A DNA stretch of 64,000 nt from Shewanella marina JCM 15074 (GTDB taxonomy: Bacteria; Pseudomonadota; Gammaproteobacteria; Enterobacterales; Shewanellaceae): assembly GCF_000614975.1 (NCBI RefSeq), contig NZ_BALM01000004.1, positions 40,001-104,000 of the forward strand, written 5' to 3'. Below the pieces are notes generated by a model, which did no database searches, had not been told where the DNA came from, and was given only the letters and a program-made list of their open reading frames with translations. Both the position numbers and the translations under genes were made by a program. Below, in pieces: positions 1 through 10,726 of this stretch; within the stretch, counting starts at the first letter, position 1; each line of letters starts with the position of its first letter.

Positions 1-1
1 T

Positions 2-607
2 GCAACTAAAGTTGTTGAGTCTGGTAAAACACTATTAAGCTTTGGTGGCGATCATTTCGTTACTCTGCCGCTTTTACGTGCTCATTATAAGAAGCACGGC
101 AAAATGGCATTACTGCATTTTGATGCGCATACCGACACTTATAGCCAAGGTAGCAAGTACGATCACGGCACTATGTTCTACCATGCGCCAGTTGAGGGTA
201 TCATCGATCCTGCTCATTCATTACAGCTTGGTATCCGTACTGATTACGATCGTTCAACTCACTTATTTGAAGTGATCGATGCAGCTGCTGCAAATGACAT
301 GACTGTTGATCAAATTGTTGCTCAAATCAAAGCACGTGTTGGTGATTTACCACTTTATGTGACTTTCGATATTGACTGTTTAGATCCAGCATTCGCACCA
401 GGTACAGGTACACCTGTAATCGGCGGTGTGACAAGTGATAAAGCACTTAAGATTATTCGTGGTCTTAAAGGCATGAATATTGTGGGTATGGACGTAGTTG
501 AAGTTGCGCCTGCTTATGATAATTCAGAAGTAACAGCACTTGCTGCTGCAACTCTAGGTCTAGAGATGCTACACGTATGGGCTGTTGGTAAAGATTTAAT
601 CAAGTAA
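2..607 (+). CDS. speB: agmatinase, 5' end outside the window
   Basis: Ureohydrolase (arginase/agmatinase family) that would hydrolyse agmatine to putrescine and urea in the cytoplasm. The reading frame is open from base 2, so the N-terminal part lies upstream of the window. Visible metal-binding motifs of the family are GGDH near the start, DAHTDTY (from about base 122) and DIDCLDP (from about base 368), which together supply the His/Asp ligands of the binuclear manganese centre. The C-terminus reads through to a normal stop at 605-607, followed by a terminator. Agmatinase is preferred over arginase from the overall resemblance to SpeB and the DAHTDTY form of the motif; guanidinobutyrase or a related ureohydrolase is the main alternative. 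Confidence 0.88.
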   Translation, partial: ATKVVESGKTLLSFGGDHFVTLPLLRAHYKKHGKMALLHFDAHTDTYSQGSKYDHGTMFYHAPVEGIIDPAHSLQLGIRTDYDRSTHLFEVIDAAAANDMTVDQIVAQIKARVGDLPLYVTFDIDCLDPAFAPGTGTPVIGGVTSDKALKIIRGLKGMNIVGMDVVEVAPAYDNSEVTALAAATLGLEMLHVWAVGKDLIK

Positions 608-629
608 TTTTACTTCGATTATTATTAAA

Positions 630-656
630 GAAGGTCAACATTATGTTGGCCTTTTT
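630..656 (+). terminator. rho-independent terminator after speB
   Basis: An inverted repeat (AAGGTCAACA / TGTTGGCCTT with one G-T pair) is followed by a run of T. It lies 22 bases after the agmatinase stop and before the pdxH start. Confidence 0.8.
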
Positions 657-710
657 TGTCGCTATTTTTTTGTTAAAATTAAGAAGACTCAATTAGGACA
701 AGGAGAGAAC

Positions 711-1351
711 GTGGCAGATTTAGGCAATATAAGACGTGAATATCTTCAAAGTGGTTTACGACGTAAAGATTTACCTGACGATCCGATGCAACTCTTTGAA
801 TTATGGATGCAGCAGGCCTGCGCTGCTGAACTAATGGACCTAGTGCCATGTGTATTGCTACCGTTGATGAAACGGGTCAACCTTACCAGCGAATTGTGTT
901 ATTAAAACAGTTTGATCATCGTGGTTTTGTCTTTTTTACCAATTTAGAAAGTCGTAAAGCGCAACATCTTGCAAAAAATAACAAGATTAATCTCCATTTT
1001 CCTTGGCATATGATGGAACGACAAGTATCCATTAACGGCACTGCGACCCAACTATCTCATATTGATGTGATGCGTTATTTTTTAACTCGTCCGAAAGAAA
1101 GCCAAATTGCTGCTTGGGTATCCAAGCAATCGAGTACCATTTCAGCAAGACAGGCTTTACTGACTAAATTTGGTGAAATGAAGCAAAAGTTTGCTGATGG
1201 CGAAGTGCCTTTGCCCAAGTTTTGGGGCGGTTATCGGGTAGAACCGCAAACTATAGAGTTTTGGCAAGGCGGCGAACATCGATTACATGACCGCTTTATT
1301 TATCAAAAAAATATCGATAATCAATGGATTATTGACCGATTAGCGCCATAA
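711..1351 (+). CDS. pdxH: pyridoxine/pyridoxamine 5'-phosphate oxidase, frameshifted in this sequence
   Basis: FMN enzyme that oxidises pyridoxine or pyridoxamine 5'-phosphate to pyridoxal 5'-phosphate (vitamin B6 pathway, cytosol). The GTG start at 711 follows an AGGAGAG ribosome site. The N-terminal part ([15 protein letters not shown]) is in one frame up to ELMD at about base 839; the rest ([23 protein letters not shown], then [29 protein letters not shown]) continues in the -1 frame to the stop at 1351. Adding one C to the CC at 839-840 restores a single 213-residue protein, close to the roughly 218 residues of E. coli PdxH. All family motifs are otherwise intact, so a sequencing error is more likely than a true knock-out. 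yaiI follows 9 bases downstream. Confidence 0.93.
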
Positions 1352-1360
1352 GTAGTAATT

Positions 1361-1816
1361 ATGACTAAAAATACAATCTGGGTTGATGCAGATGCTTGCC
1401 CAAACACCATTAAAGAAACACTGTTTCGCGCTGCTGAGCGCAAAATGATCCCACTTATTTTAGTGGCAAATCAATTTATTAAAGTACCACCTTCTAGCGT
1501 GATTAAAACAGTGCGTGTTGGCGCAGGTTTTGATGTGGCAGATAATTATATTGCTGATAATGTAGTCGAGGGTGATTTAGTCGTTACGGCTGATATCCCA
1601 CTTGCAGCGCAAGTGATTGAGAACAAAGGGCTTGCAATAAACCCTCGCGGTGAACTTTACACGCCGGACAGTATCAAACAGCGACTTACTATGCGTAACT
1701 TTATGGAAGAATTACGTAGCGCTGGTATTCAGACTGGTGGTCCAAATACTTTTAGTGCAGCAGATAAGCATGCATTTGCTGCACAACTTGATAAATGGTT
1801 ATGTAAGCAAGCATAG
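1361..1816 (+). CDS. yaiI: YaiI/YqxD family (UPF0178, DUF188) protein
   Basis: A 151-residue cytosolic protein of the widespread UPF0178 family, whose biochemical function is not established. The N-terminal motif [14 protein letters not shown] contains the family-typical DADACP, and the central TADIPLA and the region [13 protein letters not shown] are also characteristic. The acidic DADACP motif resembles the metal-binding edge of PIN-like or NYN-like nuclease folds, but a nuclease activity is only inference. It starts 9 bases after pdxH on the same strand and is probably cotranscribed with it. Confidence 0.9.
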   Translation: MTKNTIWVDADACPNTIKETLFRAAERKMIPLILVANQFIKVPPSSVIKTVRVGAGFDVADNYIADNVVEGDLVVTADIPLAAQVIENKGLAINPRGELYTPDSIKQRLTMRNFMEELRSAGIQTGGPNTFSAADKHAFAAQLDKWLCKQA

Positions 1817-1863
1817 ATAAGGCTGACTATACTTCATGGCAATTAGTCAATGAGGGCTTTGCT

Positions 1864-2439
1864 ATGAAATGGTTGGTTTTATTTGTCAGTTTATTGGTGT
1901 CATATAGCGCATGTGCGATGCAATATCAGCTAGATAATGATTTGTCTCAGTTGAGTTTTGTCACGATTAAGAAAGAAAATATTGCAGAAGTTAGCCGTTT
2001 TGAACGACTGCAAGGACAACTCACTGCTGATAATATGTTAACGGTGAATGTGCCTGTTAGCAGTGTCAATACTGGTATTCAAATTCGAGATGAGCGGATG
2101 CAGCAGTTTCTGTTTGATACAGCTAAATATCCACAAATCTCAGTTGTGGCCGATTTATCTAAAGCATTAGTGCAAGCAACTAATAAATTGCCGTTTAAAA
2201 CGGATGTTGATGCTGAAGTGAGTTTGCATGGTATGACACAAACTTTGTCGTTTCCTATTTTGATCACTCCGTTAGTTGATGGTGGTTGGCAGATAAATAG
2301 TCGACAAGCCGTGATTATTCAGGCACAGCAATTTGATTTAGTAGCAGGGATAAATAAGTTAAGAGCGTTAGCAAAGTTAAGCTCTATTTCTACGGCGGTG
2401 CCAGTCACTTTTGTGCTGACATTAACGCCAGTAATATAA
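1864..2439 (+). CDS. YceI-like exported lipocalin-fold protein
   Basis: A 191-residue protein with an N-terminal signal peptide (MKWLVLFVSLLVSYSACA, cleavage probably before MQYQL). The remainder resembles the YceI family, a periplasmic lipocalin-like beta-barrel that binds isoprenoid-type ligands: the start YQLDNDLSQLSF, the central RDERMQQFLFDTAKYPQISV and the strand VSLHGMTQTLSFPI follow the YceI pattern (R-D-x-x-L/M...F-D...P). The ligand cannot be predicted. It lies 23 bases upstream of another exported protein on the same strand, so the two may act in the same envelope process. Confidence 0.85.
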   Translation: MKWLVLFVSLLVSYSACAMQYQLDNDLSQLSFVTIKKENIAEVSRFERLQGQLTADNMLTVNVPVSSVNTGIQIRDERMQQFLFDTAKYPQISVVADLSKALVQATNKLPFKTDVDAEVSLHGMTQTLSFPILITPLVDGGWQINSRQAVIIQAQQFDLVAGINKLRALAKLSSISTAVPVTFVLTLTPVI

Positions 2440-2462
2440 GTTAACATTTAACAGGGTAAAAT

Positions 2463-3356
2463 ATGTACAGAATAATTGGCTTGATGTTGTTGCTAATTTC
2501 TTCATCGACTTGGGCGTTAGATAATCCATTGATAGGACAGACCGCTGAACTTAAAGTGGCTGAGGCACGATTAGATTTTCATGCGCGTATTGATACAGGG
2601 GCATCAAATAGCTCGATTAACGCTTTTGATATTAAGGTCGAAAATGGTGATCCTGACAATATGAAAGCCAATATCGGCAAAATTGTGCATTTTACCACTG
2701 AAAATGAACGCGGCCAGAAGCAAAGATTGAGCGCTAAAATTATTCATACTTCCACAGTAAGTAATTCGCAGGGTACTGAAACGCGCTATATGGTTGAGCT
2801 AGGCATCGGTTTTGCAGGCCATATGGAGAACATCAAGGTTAATTTACGTGATCGTTCACATATGGATTATAAATTGTTGATTGGTCGCAATTGGCTTAAA
2901 AAAGGTCATTATTTAGTTGATGTATCGGATAAGAATATTATTGGCCCTATTGCTAAAATCAATATTGAAAAAGCGGGTTTTGCTTATAAGGCTCGAATTG
3001 ATACAGGCGCCGTTGAAACGTCATTAAATGCTTTTGATTTAGAAGTACATGATGGCGTTAAAGATAAGATGGTCAAGAACATTGGTAAGTGGATTAGTTT
3101 TACTACTGAAAATGAAAAAGGCCAACAAAAGCGCATTACCACGCGTATTATTGAAACATCACTTATTCGCAATGCCCAAGGTAGCGAAGTACGCTATATG
3201 GTGCAGTTGAAGTTAGGCGAGAAAGGTAAAGAGTATAAGGTTAAGGTTAACCTAAAAGATCGCCGTCATATGACCTATAAATTGCTCATTGGCCGTAATT
3301 GGTTACAAGGGCATTATATTGTCGATGTCAGTAAGAAATACTCATCAAAAAGTTAA
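2463..3356 (+). CDS. exported protein with two tandem retropepsin-like (Zn_protease/RimB-type) domains
   Basis: A 297-residue protein with a signal peptide (MYRIIGLMLLLISSSTWA). The mature part consists of two copies of the same domain of about 130 residues: copy 1 about residues 22-155 and copy 2 about 157-290. Each copy has ARIDTGA (Asp44 and Asp180), then IGK..FTTENE.GQ, a [G/N]-x-Q-G-[T/S]-E-x-RYMV segment and a C-terminal YKLLIGRNWL. D-T-G-A is the catalytic signature of retropepsin-like aspartic proteases, and the fold matches the family annotated as ATP-dependent zinc protease or RimK-associated (PF05618). Typical members have one domain. A single chain with two Asp-bearing halves could form an internal dimer, by analogy with pepsin. 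No substrate is known. It follows the YceI-like gene and ends before a shared terminator. Confidence 0.85.
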   Translation: MYRIIGLMLLLISSSTWALDNPLIGQTAELKVAEARLDFHARIDTGASNSSINAFDIKVENGDPDNMKANIGKIVHFTTENERGQKQRLSAKIIHTSTVSNSQGTETRYMVELGIGFAGHMENIKVNLRDRSHMDYKLLIGRNWLKKGHYLVDVSDKNIIGPIAKINIEKAGFAYKARIDTGAVETSLNAFDLEVHDGVKDKMVKNIGKWISFTTENEKGQQKRITTRIIETSLIRNAQGSEVRYMVQLKLGEKGKEYKVKVNLKDRRHMTYKLLIGRNWLQGHYIVDVSKKYSSKS

Positions 3357-3365
3357 GCAATAAAT

Positions 3366-3392
3366 AATAAAGAGCCGTTAAGGCTCTTTATT
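3366..3392. terminator. bidirectional terminator between convergent genes
   Basis: A perfect 11-base inverted repeat AATAAAGAGCC / GGCTCTTTATT lies between the convergent ends of the two-domain protease-like gene and the minus-strand sensor gene. Both sides are A/T-rich, so it can work in both directions. Confidence 0.8.
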
Positions 3393-3402
3393 GTTATGTC
3401 GA

Positions 3403-5159
3403 TTAGGTTTCGTCAGTTAAATTACTTTGCGGAGTAGGGTAGGCAATTGCACCAATACCATCAACCTGATTATTATTATCTAAAATTGCAAATTTAGTTA
3501 CTGTTAGTTTAATGTCACCATGCATTGTGGGGACAGTCTCTTCAAAGCTAATTGCTTCGGTGCTTTTTAAAGCCAATTCGTCTGTTTCAGCATATTTTTT
3601 AGCATTCTTTAAACTAAAGAGTTCACAGTCTTTACGGCCAATAATCTCTTGGTATTCTCGGTTTAATAACTGAGTATATTTGTTATTAATGATCAAATAT
3701 CGACCCTCTATATCTTTGATATAAATATAGTTAGGCGAAGAGTTCATGATTGCATTGAGTTGTTCTTGGTGGATCTTTAATTGATTTTGAGTTTGTTTAT
3801 GGATCTCAATTTGCTCTGTTAATGCCAAGTTATTTGCATCTAAGCTATCAATTGCAACCTGTAGCTGTTGCGAGCGAGATATGATGGTTTTGCTTAAAAT
3901 ACCGAGTTCATCTTGCCTTTGTTTGGCCATGATCTCGAGCGGTGCCAATTGATTTTTATCGAGTGCTTCAATCATATCATTAACAGGTTTAATTAATAAT
4001 TTATGTTGTACAATAAATAAAATAATGAGTGTGAGCAGCTGCGCAAAAATGAGATAACCACCCACTTTACTGGTGATTAAAGTGGCTTCATTGTTTAATG
4101 CTGTTAATGGGCTAACAATGACGACTTTCCAGTATGTTCTTGGCATTTGTAGCACTGAGACTAACGCTTCGGTACCAAATTGTGGGTCTTGCTTGACTCT
4201 AAAAGTAGCCAATATTTTTACTGATGCATTTGGACTTGAAAGCGAATGATGAATAATGGCTTGTTTTAACTGTTGTTGGACTTCTTGTTGTTGGTATTGG
4301 CCAGTTAAATTTTCTTGAATAAACTGTTTGTCGGCACGGGAGACAGATTTGTTTAATTCTATATAACCGAGCTGTTCTAACGGGCTAGGGAACGTTACAT
4401 TATGATCATTGATTAATGCATTGTTAGAGATGCTTAATATTTGGTTGTGCTGATCCAATACCATGGTATAGCCATGAAAATAGTGACTTAAATCCGTCAA
4501 CATATTTGATAATTGTGGTTGGCTAACATCGACTGTTGCAGTACCTACTAATTTATGATTTTGCCAAATGGGCACGCCTGCCGTAAGCATTTTTTCATGC
4601 TTATTGGGTCTTGATAAGACTCGCTCCAAAATGCCTGATTGCGTGGGAAAAATTGGCTTGGACGATACCACTGTGCTTGATGATAATCATAGTCTTCACT
4701 CTGATTATAAGCCGTTGATAATTCAAGTTTGCCTGTGTTATTCCTAAACCAAAATAAACTATCTCTATCTTTACCATCTGTCAGCGCATTAGGTTCAGGC
4801 CAAATACCACCGCCAGCGATCAGAATATCGCGTTTATCTTCGCCCAGTACAATAGGGATTGTGTTGATAAGCTCTTGGTAATCATTACCAAAATGAATCA
4901 CGATATTAGCAATTGAGATCGCTTGTGATTCTATACGGTTAGTAAAGCTTTGTAAGCGTGAAACGATGACTTTACCTTGACTGACATTGAGTTCTTGTTG
5001 CTGCTTAATTAATTGCTGGTGTTGTAATGTGGCAATGACCCATAAGGTACTGCTAATTAAAAGCGTCGCTAATAAAAATTGAATAAGACTAAACTTGACT
5101 GAAAAGCCAAGTTGATTAAATGGATAAAATCGAGTCTTAAAAGAACGACCAGCAGGCAT
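3403..5159 (-). CDS. membrane sensor: Cache, HAMP-like, coiled coil, PAS; frameshifted in this sequence
   Basis: A two-transmembrane sensor. The first part (start 5159) has an N-terminal membrane helix and an extracytoplasmic dCache-like domain (GGGIWPEPNA, AQWYRPSQ, FWSESYQDP). The frame breaks at a run of six T at 4590-4595. Adding one base joins SMKK to MLTAGVPIWQNHKLVGTATVDV and gives a 585-residue protein. After a second membrane helix (LIFAQLLTLIILFIVQ) come a HAMP-like segment, a coiled coil (NNLALTEQIEIHKQTQNQLKIHQ) and one PAS domain (NAIMNSSPNYIYIKDIEGRY). The protein ends soon after PAS with TPQSNLTDET. No GGDEF, EAL, kinase or methyl-accepting domain is visible, which is unusual for this architecture. 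The gene may have lost its output domain or may work through a partner. Confidence 0.8.
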
Positions 5160-5373
5160 TATTTACTCCGTTAAAAATTAAGCTGCTCTAGAAATAGTTA
5201 ACTAGTTGATGCAAATTGGCATATGTCACCCAAAATGTTAGATAACATCAGTAATCTGTAAATGTTTTATGTATTAATAATAATAGTTTGATTGAATAAA
5301 ATCATTAATTATTCGTCAAATTAAAGCTAATTGAATCGTTTTAGTTTGTTGATAATTGACATTAGTCTAATTT

Positions 5374-5629
5374 ATACCCAGACAACCTGAAGTTGCTATT
5401 TTCTGAAGCACTTAAGCAAGTTCAATGCTAGGTGCATCTATGTATGGGACTCCCTTTTAAATCGATGTAACAACGAAGAGTGCTTGCTGATGGCTTTTTT
5501 GATGGTGTTTAACGTGCTTCTGCTGCGTAAGTGCTTTTGATAAGGGAATAACCATTTACAGCTATCAATGTCTTGCCTACAGCGGGTTAAATTCCTATAG
5601 AACGCTATAACTTCAAGTCGTTTCGGTAT
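5374..5629. repeat. MITE-like element with imperfect terminal inverted repeats
   Basis: The left end reads ATACCCAGACAACCTGAAGT and the right end, on the opposite strand, reads ATACCGAAACGACTTGAAGT. These are imperfect inverted repeats of about 20 bases bounding 256 bases. Both flanks carry TTT, but no convincing target duplication is seen. The interior has a minus-strand frame (5438-5638, 66 residues, rich in Lys/Arg, containing CRQDIDSCKWLFPYQKHL) that has no methionine-rich or ribosome-site context and may be part of a decayed transposase or chance. The rest of the 5160-5891 gap holds only the upstream region of pheS. Confidence 0.55.
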
Positions 5630-5873
5630 TTTTGTCAAAGCCGATAAAGCCTAGGCGCTGCTTGATAATTCAGCTATAACTAATATGTTGTAAAAAAAAT
5701 CAGATTATTTTTGTTATTTTTGTGGTTTTACGGGGATTTTATATTCAAAAAGAGTATATTACCCCTAGTCAAAGATCGGGGAGTCGCGTAAAATTTCTGC
5801 CTTTTAGTTAGAAACGCTTTTAGCTAGAAACGACAATACCCGCACTAACACCTTTAGCTTAATGTTGAGCTAG

Positions 5874-6872
<999 letters not shown>

Positions 6873-6887
6873 CGGAGCATATTTAAA

Positions 6888-9275
6888 ATGAAATTTAGTG
6901 AATCTTGGCTTCGTGAATGGGTTAACCCAAGTGTAGACCGCGATGCTTTATCACATCAAATCACAATGGCTGGTTTAGAGGTTGATGGTATTGACCCAGT
7001 TGCCGCTGATTTTTCTGGTGTGGTAGTCGGTGAAGTTGTTGAATGTGGTCAACACCCTGATGCAGATAAATTACGTGTGACTAAAATCAATGTTGGCGGC
7101 GAAGAGCTGATTGATATTGTTTGTGGTGCACCAAATTGCCGTTTAGGTTTAAAAGTTGCTGTAGCTATGGTTGGCGCAGTACTACCTGGTGATTTTAAAA
7201 TTAAGAAGGCAAAACTTCGTGGTCAGCCATCATTCGGTATGCTTTGCTCATTTGGTGAGCTTGGTATTGATATCGAAAGCGACGGTATTATTGAATTACC
7301 ACTAGATGCGCCACTTGGAATGAATATTCGCGAATATTTAGATCTAGATGATGCGGTAATTGATGTAGATTTAACCGCTAACCGCGCTGACTGTCTAGGT
7401 ATGGCTGGTCTAGCTCGTGAAGTTGGCGTATTAAACCGTCAAGCAGTTCAAGAGCCAACATGGCAAGCAGTTGAAGCGACAATTGCAGATCAAGTTAATG
7501 TTAATGTGATGCAAGCTGATGCTTGTCCACGTTACTTAGGCCGTGTGGTTAAAAACGTAAATGTAAAAGCGCAAACACCTCAGTGGATGCAAGAAAAATT
7601 ACGTCGTAGCGGTATTCGCTCAATTGATCCTATTGTTGATATTACTAACTATGTTTTAGTTGAGTTTGGTCAACCTATGCATGCGTTTGATCTTGCTAAA
7701 TTAGCGGGTGATATTCAAGTGCGTTTAGGTAATGGCGAAGAGAAAGTGACTTTACTTGACGGTAATGAAATTACTGTACCTGCAGATACATTAGTGATTG
7801 CAGATGACAAGCAAGTATTGGCATTAGCGGGCGTATTTGGTGGTGAGTTCTCAGGTGTGACTACTGAGACACAAGATATCATGCTTGAGTGTGCTTTCTT
7901 CGCACCGTTAGCCATTATGGGTAAATCACGTCGTTTAGGTCTGCATACTGACGCTTCACACCGTTTTGAGCGTGGTGTTGATCCTGAGCTACAACATAAA
8001 GTAATGGATCGTGCTACTCGTTTAGTGCTTGATATCTGTGGTGGCGAAGCTGGCCCAGTTGTTGAGGCTAAAGCTGAAGAATTTTTACCAAAACCTGCCG
8101 TAATTACCTTACGTCGCAGTAAGCTTGATCGCATTTTAGGACACCACATTAGCGATGCTGATGTTGAAGAAATTTTAACTCGTTTAGGATTTAGTGTTGC
8201 AGTTCAAGCTGATAGCTGGCAAGTTACTACTGCAACATATCGTTTCGATATGGCGATTGAAGAAGATCTAATCGAAGAAGTCGCACGTATTTATGGCTAC
8301 AACAACATCCCTAACGTTGCACCTGTTGCAGCATTAAAGATGTCTGACCATAAAGAAAGTCACATTAACCTAAAGCGTGTTCGCGATATGTTAGTGGCTC
8401 GTGGTTTCCAAGAAGCAGTGACTTATAGCTTTGTTGATCCTAAATTACAGTCATTAGTTCACCCTAATGAAAAGACAATGGTGCTACCAAACCCTATCTC
8501 TCGTGAAATGTCTGAGATGCGTTTGTCTATGTTCACTGGTCTTTTAGGTGCAGTAGGTTATAACCAAAATCGTCAACAAACTCGTGTACGTTTATTTGAA
8601 ACAGGCTTACGTTTTGTTCCTGATGAATCAGCAGAGTCAGGTGTGCGTCAACAAGCAATGCTTGGTGCTGTGATTGCCGGTCCTCAGTGTGAAGAACATT
8701 GGGACATGACATCTAAAACGGTAGACTTCTTTGACCTAAAAGGTGACTTGGAAGCGATTATCGGTTTAACTGTCTCAAATAACGAGTTTAGTTTCAGACC
8801 TGCGACTCACAGTGCACTGCACCCAGGTCAATGTGCTGAAATTCTAAGAAACGATAAAGTGATTGGTATTATTGGTGCGGTTCATCCAAGCCTAGAAAAA
8901 CCTTTCGGCTTAAATGGCAAAACGATTGTTTTTGAATTAGAATTAGCTGAATTGCTAGAGGCTAAATTACCTCAAGCACAGGCTGTATCTAAGTTTCCAG
9001 CAAACCGTCGAGATATCGCATTAGTGGTTGATGAAGCAGTTTTAGCCAATGATGTTATAAATTTGATAAGAAAAGTTGGCGAAAATCAGTTGGTTGGCTT
9101 AAACTTATTCGATGTATACCGAGGCAAAGGTGTGGAGCCAGGCAAAAAGAGCTTAGCAATCGCACTGACGTTACAAGACAACACACATACTCTGGAAGAA
9201 AAAGAGATTACTGAATTAATGGATTCTGTCGTTTCTGCTCTACAAACAGAGTTTAATGGATCGTTGAGGGATTAA
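6888..9275 (+). CDS. pheT: phenylalanyl-tRNA synthetase beta subunit
   Basis: Beta subunit of phenylalanyl-tRNA synthetase, 795 residues, the usual size for the bacterial family. The order is an N-terminal tRNA-binding/EMAP-like domain (about residues 39-148, [20 protein letters not shown]), the B3/B4 editing domain (about 210-385), the B5 domain, the catalytic-like domain (RIYGYNNIP) and a C-terminal ferredoxin-fold anticodon-binding domain ([16 protein letters not shown] onward). The ATG at 6888 follows an ACGGAGC ribosome site. It sits between pheS and ihfA with very short gaps, as in other gammaproteobacteria, so the three genes form one operon. Confidence 0.98.
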   Translation: MKFSESWLREWVNPSVDRDALSHQITMAGLEVDGIDPVAADFSGVVVGEVVECGQHPDADKLRVTKINVGGEELIDIVCGAPNCRLGLKVAVAMVGAVLPGDFKIKKAKLRGQPSFGMLCSFGELGIDIESDGIIELPLDAPLGMNIREYLDLDDAVIDVDLTANRADCLGMAGLAREVGVLNRQAVQEPTWQAVEATIADQVNVNVMQADACPRYLGRVVKNVNVKAQTPQWMQEKLRRSGIRSIDPIVDITNYVLVEFGQPMHAFDLAKLAGDIQVRLGNGEEKVTLLDGNEITVPADTLVIADDKQVLALAGVFGGEFSGVTTETQDIMLECAFFAPLAIMGKSRRLGLHTDASHRFERGVDPELQHKVMDRATRLVLDICGGEAGPVVEAKAEEFLPKPAVITLRRSKLDRILGHHISDADVEEILTRLGFSVAVQADSWQVTTATYRFDMAIEEDLIEEVARIYGYNNIPNVAPVAALKMSDHKESHINLKRVRDMLVARGFQEAVTYSFVDPKLQSLVHPNEKTMVLPNPISREMSEMRLSMFTGLLGAVGYNQNRQQTRVRLFETGLRFVPDESAESGVRQQAMLGAVIAGPQCEEHWDMTSKTVDFFDLKGDLEAIIGLTVSNNEFSFRPATHSALHPGQCAEILRNDKVIGIIGAVHPSLEKPFGLNGKTIVFELELAELLEAKLPQAQAVSKFPANRRDIALVVDEAVLANDVINLIRKVGENQLVGLNLFDVYRGKGVEPGKKSLAIALTLQDNTHTLEEKEITELMDSVVSALQTEFNGSLRD

Positions 9276-9278
9276 AGT

Positions 9279-9578
9279 ATGGCACTGACCAAAGCTGAAA
9301 TGGCTGAGCATCTTTTTGAAACATTAGGCATAAATAAACGTGTCGCCAAAGAGATGGTAGAGACGTTCTTTGAGGAAATCAGAGGCGCGCTTGAAAATGG
9401 TGAACAAGTCAAATTATCTGGCTTTGGCAACTTTGACCTTAGGGATAAAAATCAAAGACCGGGACGGAACCCAAAAACAGGCGAAGATATTCCAATTTCA
9501 GCTCGTCGCGTTGTAACTTTTCGACCTGGCCAGAAGTTAAAGAGCCGTGTTGAAGAAGCGAACAAAGGTAAGAAGTAA
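9279..9578 (+). CDS. ihfA: integration host factor alpha subunit
   Basis: A 99-residue HU/IHF-family DNA-bending protein that pairs with IhfB and acts in recombination, replication and transcription. Visible features are the N-terminal [17 protein letters not shown], the GFGNF dimer core, and the DNA-binding beta arm with [22 protein letters not shown], whose Pro intercalates DNA. The start lies 3 bases after the pheT stop with GAGGG just upstream, so translation is probably coupled. The pheS-pheT-ihfA order is conserved in enterobacteria and relatives. Confidence 0.97.
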   Translation: MALTKAEMAEHLFETLGINKRVAKEMVETFFEEIRGALENGEQVKLSGFGNFDLRDKNQRPGRNPKTGEDIPISARRVVTFRPGQKLKSRVEEANKGKK

Positions 9579-9609
9579 TTACGTGTAAGTAATTTATTTT
9601 TATCGCACT

Positions 9610-9639
9610 AAAAAGCCATTGCAAAAGCAGTGGCTTTTT
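9610..9639 (+). terminator. terminator after ihfA
   Basis: A stem AAAAAGCCATTGC / GCAGTGGCTTTTT with a short AAAA loop is followed by T residues, 31 bases after the ihfA stop. Confidence 0.85.
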
Positions 9640-9650
9640 GTTTTCTGTGC

Positions 9651-9680
9651 TTGTGACAATAATCAGCAGATTGATATAAT
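9651..9680 (+). promoter_or_regulatory. probable sigma70 promoter for lpxM
   Basis: TTGTGA at 9651-9656 and a perfect TATAAT at 9675-9680 are separated by 18 bases, 34 bases before the lpxM start. The position right after the ihfA terminator fits an independent promoter. Confidence 0.6.
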
Positions 9681-9713
9681 CTGTGTAGTTTATTTATTGA
9701 TGAGGTTTTCCTT

Positions 9714-10652
9714 TTGTCGAAAGCTCCAAAGTATTTTGATCGTCGTTTTTCATGGGCATTATTACATCCAAAATATTGGCTTACTTGGTTAGCGATTGGA
9801 TTATTGGTCTTTTTTGCAATTTTACCGGCATGGTTACGTGATCCTATTGCCAAAGGATTTGCGCTGGTTGTGATTAACATTGCTAAAAAACCTATTCATG
9901 TGGCGAGGGCAAATTTAACAACTTGTTTTCCAGAAAAATCATCAACTGAAATTGAAAGCTTAATTAAGCAAAATGTGCAGAATTTTGTGATGATTTTGCT
10001 CGGGCAGGCGGAATTATTAGTCAAGAGTAAGCAGAATATTCGAGAGCGTGTACAACTGCATGGTTTTGAACATGTACAGCAAGCGCAAGCTGCGGAACAG
10101 CCGATTATATTTATTATGCCGCATGTTTGGGGCATAGATTACGCAGGTTTACGTCTTAATTTAGATTTACCTAGCATGGTCACTATGGCGAAAGCACACC
10201 GTAATGGCTTATTTGATTGGTTTAATAACCGTATGCGGAGTCGTTTAGGGGCTAACGTATATATGCGTGAGGCGGGTATTCGTGCTTTATTGTCGGAACT
10301 TAAGCAAGGCAACAGCTTCTTTTATCTGCCTGATGAAGATTTAGGGCCTGAGAAAAGTGTATTTGCGCCATTTTTAGGGACAGTTAAAGCAACACTGCCC
10401 GTAGTGGGTCGTTTGGCTAGCGCCGGAAATGCGCAGGTAATGCCTTTAAAGATTGGTTATAACCAGCAGACTCGTCAGTTTGATTTAACCGTTATGCCAG
10501 CGATTGAGCCTGAAACGATGCAAGGTAAGCTGCAAGAAGCTATTGCATTGAATAAAGCGGTAGAGCAGGTGATTCTTGCTTATCCAGAACAATATATGTG
10601 GTTCTTACGGGTGTTAAGAACACGACCAGAAGGTGAGTCATCGATTTATTAA
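9714..10652 (+). CDS. lpxM: lipid A biosynthesis (KDO)2-(lauroyl)-lipid IVA acyltransferase
   Basis: Inner-membrane acyltransferase that adds a secondary acyl chain to lipid A. The protein has 312 residues, one N-terminal hydrophobic anchor (about residues 22-42) and the HX4D catalytic motif HVWGID (His137, Asp142). The segment PDEDLGPEKSVFAPFLGTVK matches LpxM (MsbB) better than LpxL or LpxP, as does the ending RVLRTRPEGESSIY. The proposed start is TTG at 9714; no ATG in frame precedes the conserved N-terminus and the frame begins there. It is a single-gene unit between terminators. Confidence 0.9.
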   Translation: MSKAPKYFDRRFSWALLHPKYWLTWLAIGLLVFFAILPAWLRDPIAKGFALVVINIAKKPIHVARANLTTCFPEKSSTEIESLIKQNVQNFVMILLGQAELLVKSKQNIRERVQLHGFEHVQQAQAAEQPIIFIMPHVWGIDYAGLRLNLDLPSMVTMAKAHRNGLFDWFNNRMRSRLGANVYMREAGIRALLSELKQGNSFFYLPDEDLGPEKSVFAPFLGTVKATLPVVGRLASAGNAQVMPLKIGYNQQTRQFDLTVMPAIEPETMQGKLQEAIALNKAVEQVILAYPEQYMWFLRVLRTRPEGESSIY

Positions 10653-10671
10653 TCGAGTTTTATGCAATATT

Positions 10672-10701
10672 AAAAAGCTCTGCATTGGCAGAGCTTTTTT
10701 G
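10672..10701. terminator. bidirectional terminator between lpxM and the permease gene
   Basis: AAAAAGCTCTGC and GCAGAGCTTTTT form a perfect 12-base stem around ATTG. It lies between the convergent ends of lpxM and the minus-strand permease. Confidence 0.88.
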
Positions 10702-10726
10702 TTTGTGCGCAATTTTTCGTTTGCTG

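Noticed and set aside
4590..4595. Phase-variable poly-T tract in the sensor gene
   Set aside because: Six T is too short to be convincing as a contingency locus, and the same type of one-base loss occurs in many genes without such a tract.
7715..8149. Minus-strand open frame of 144 residues within pheT
   Set aside because: It lies wholly inside the well-supported pheT gene; composition is that of a shadow frame.
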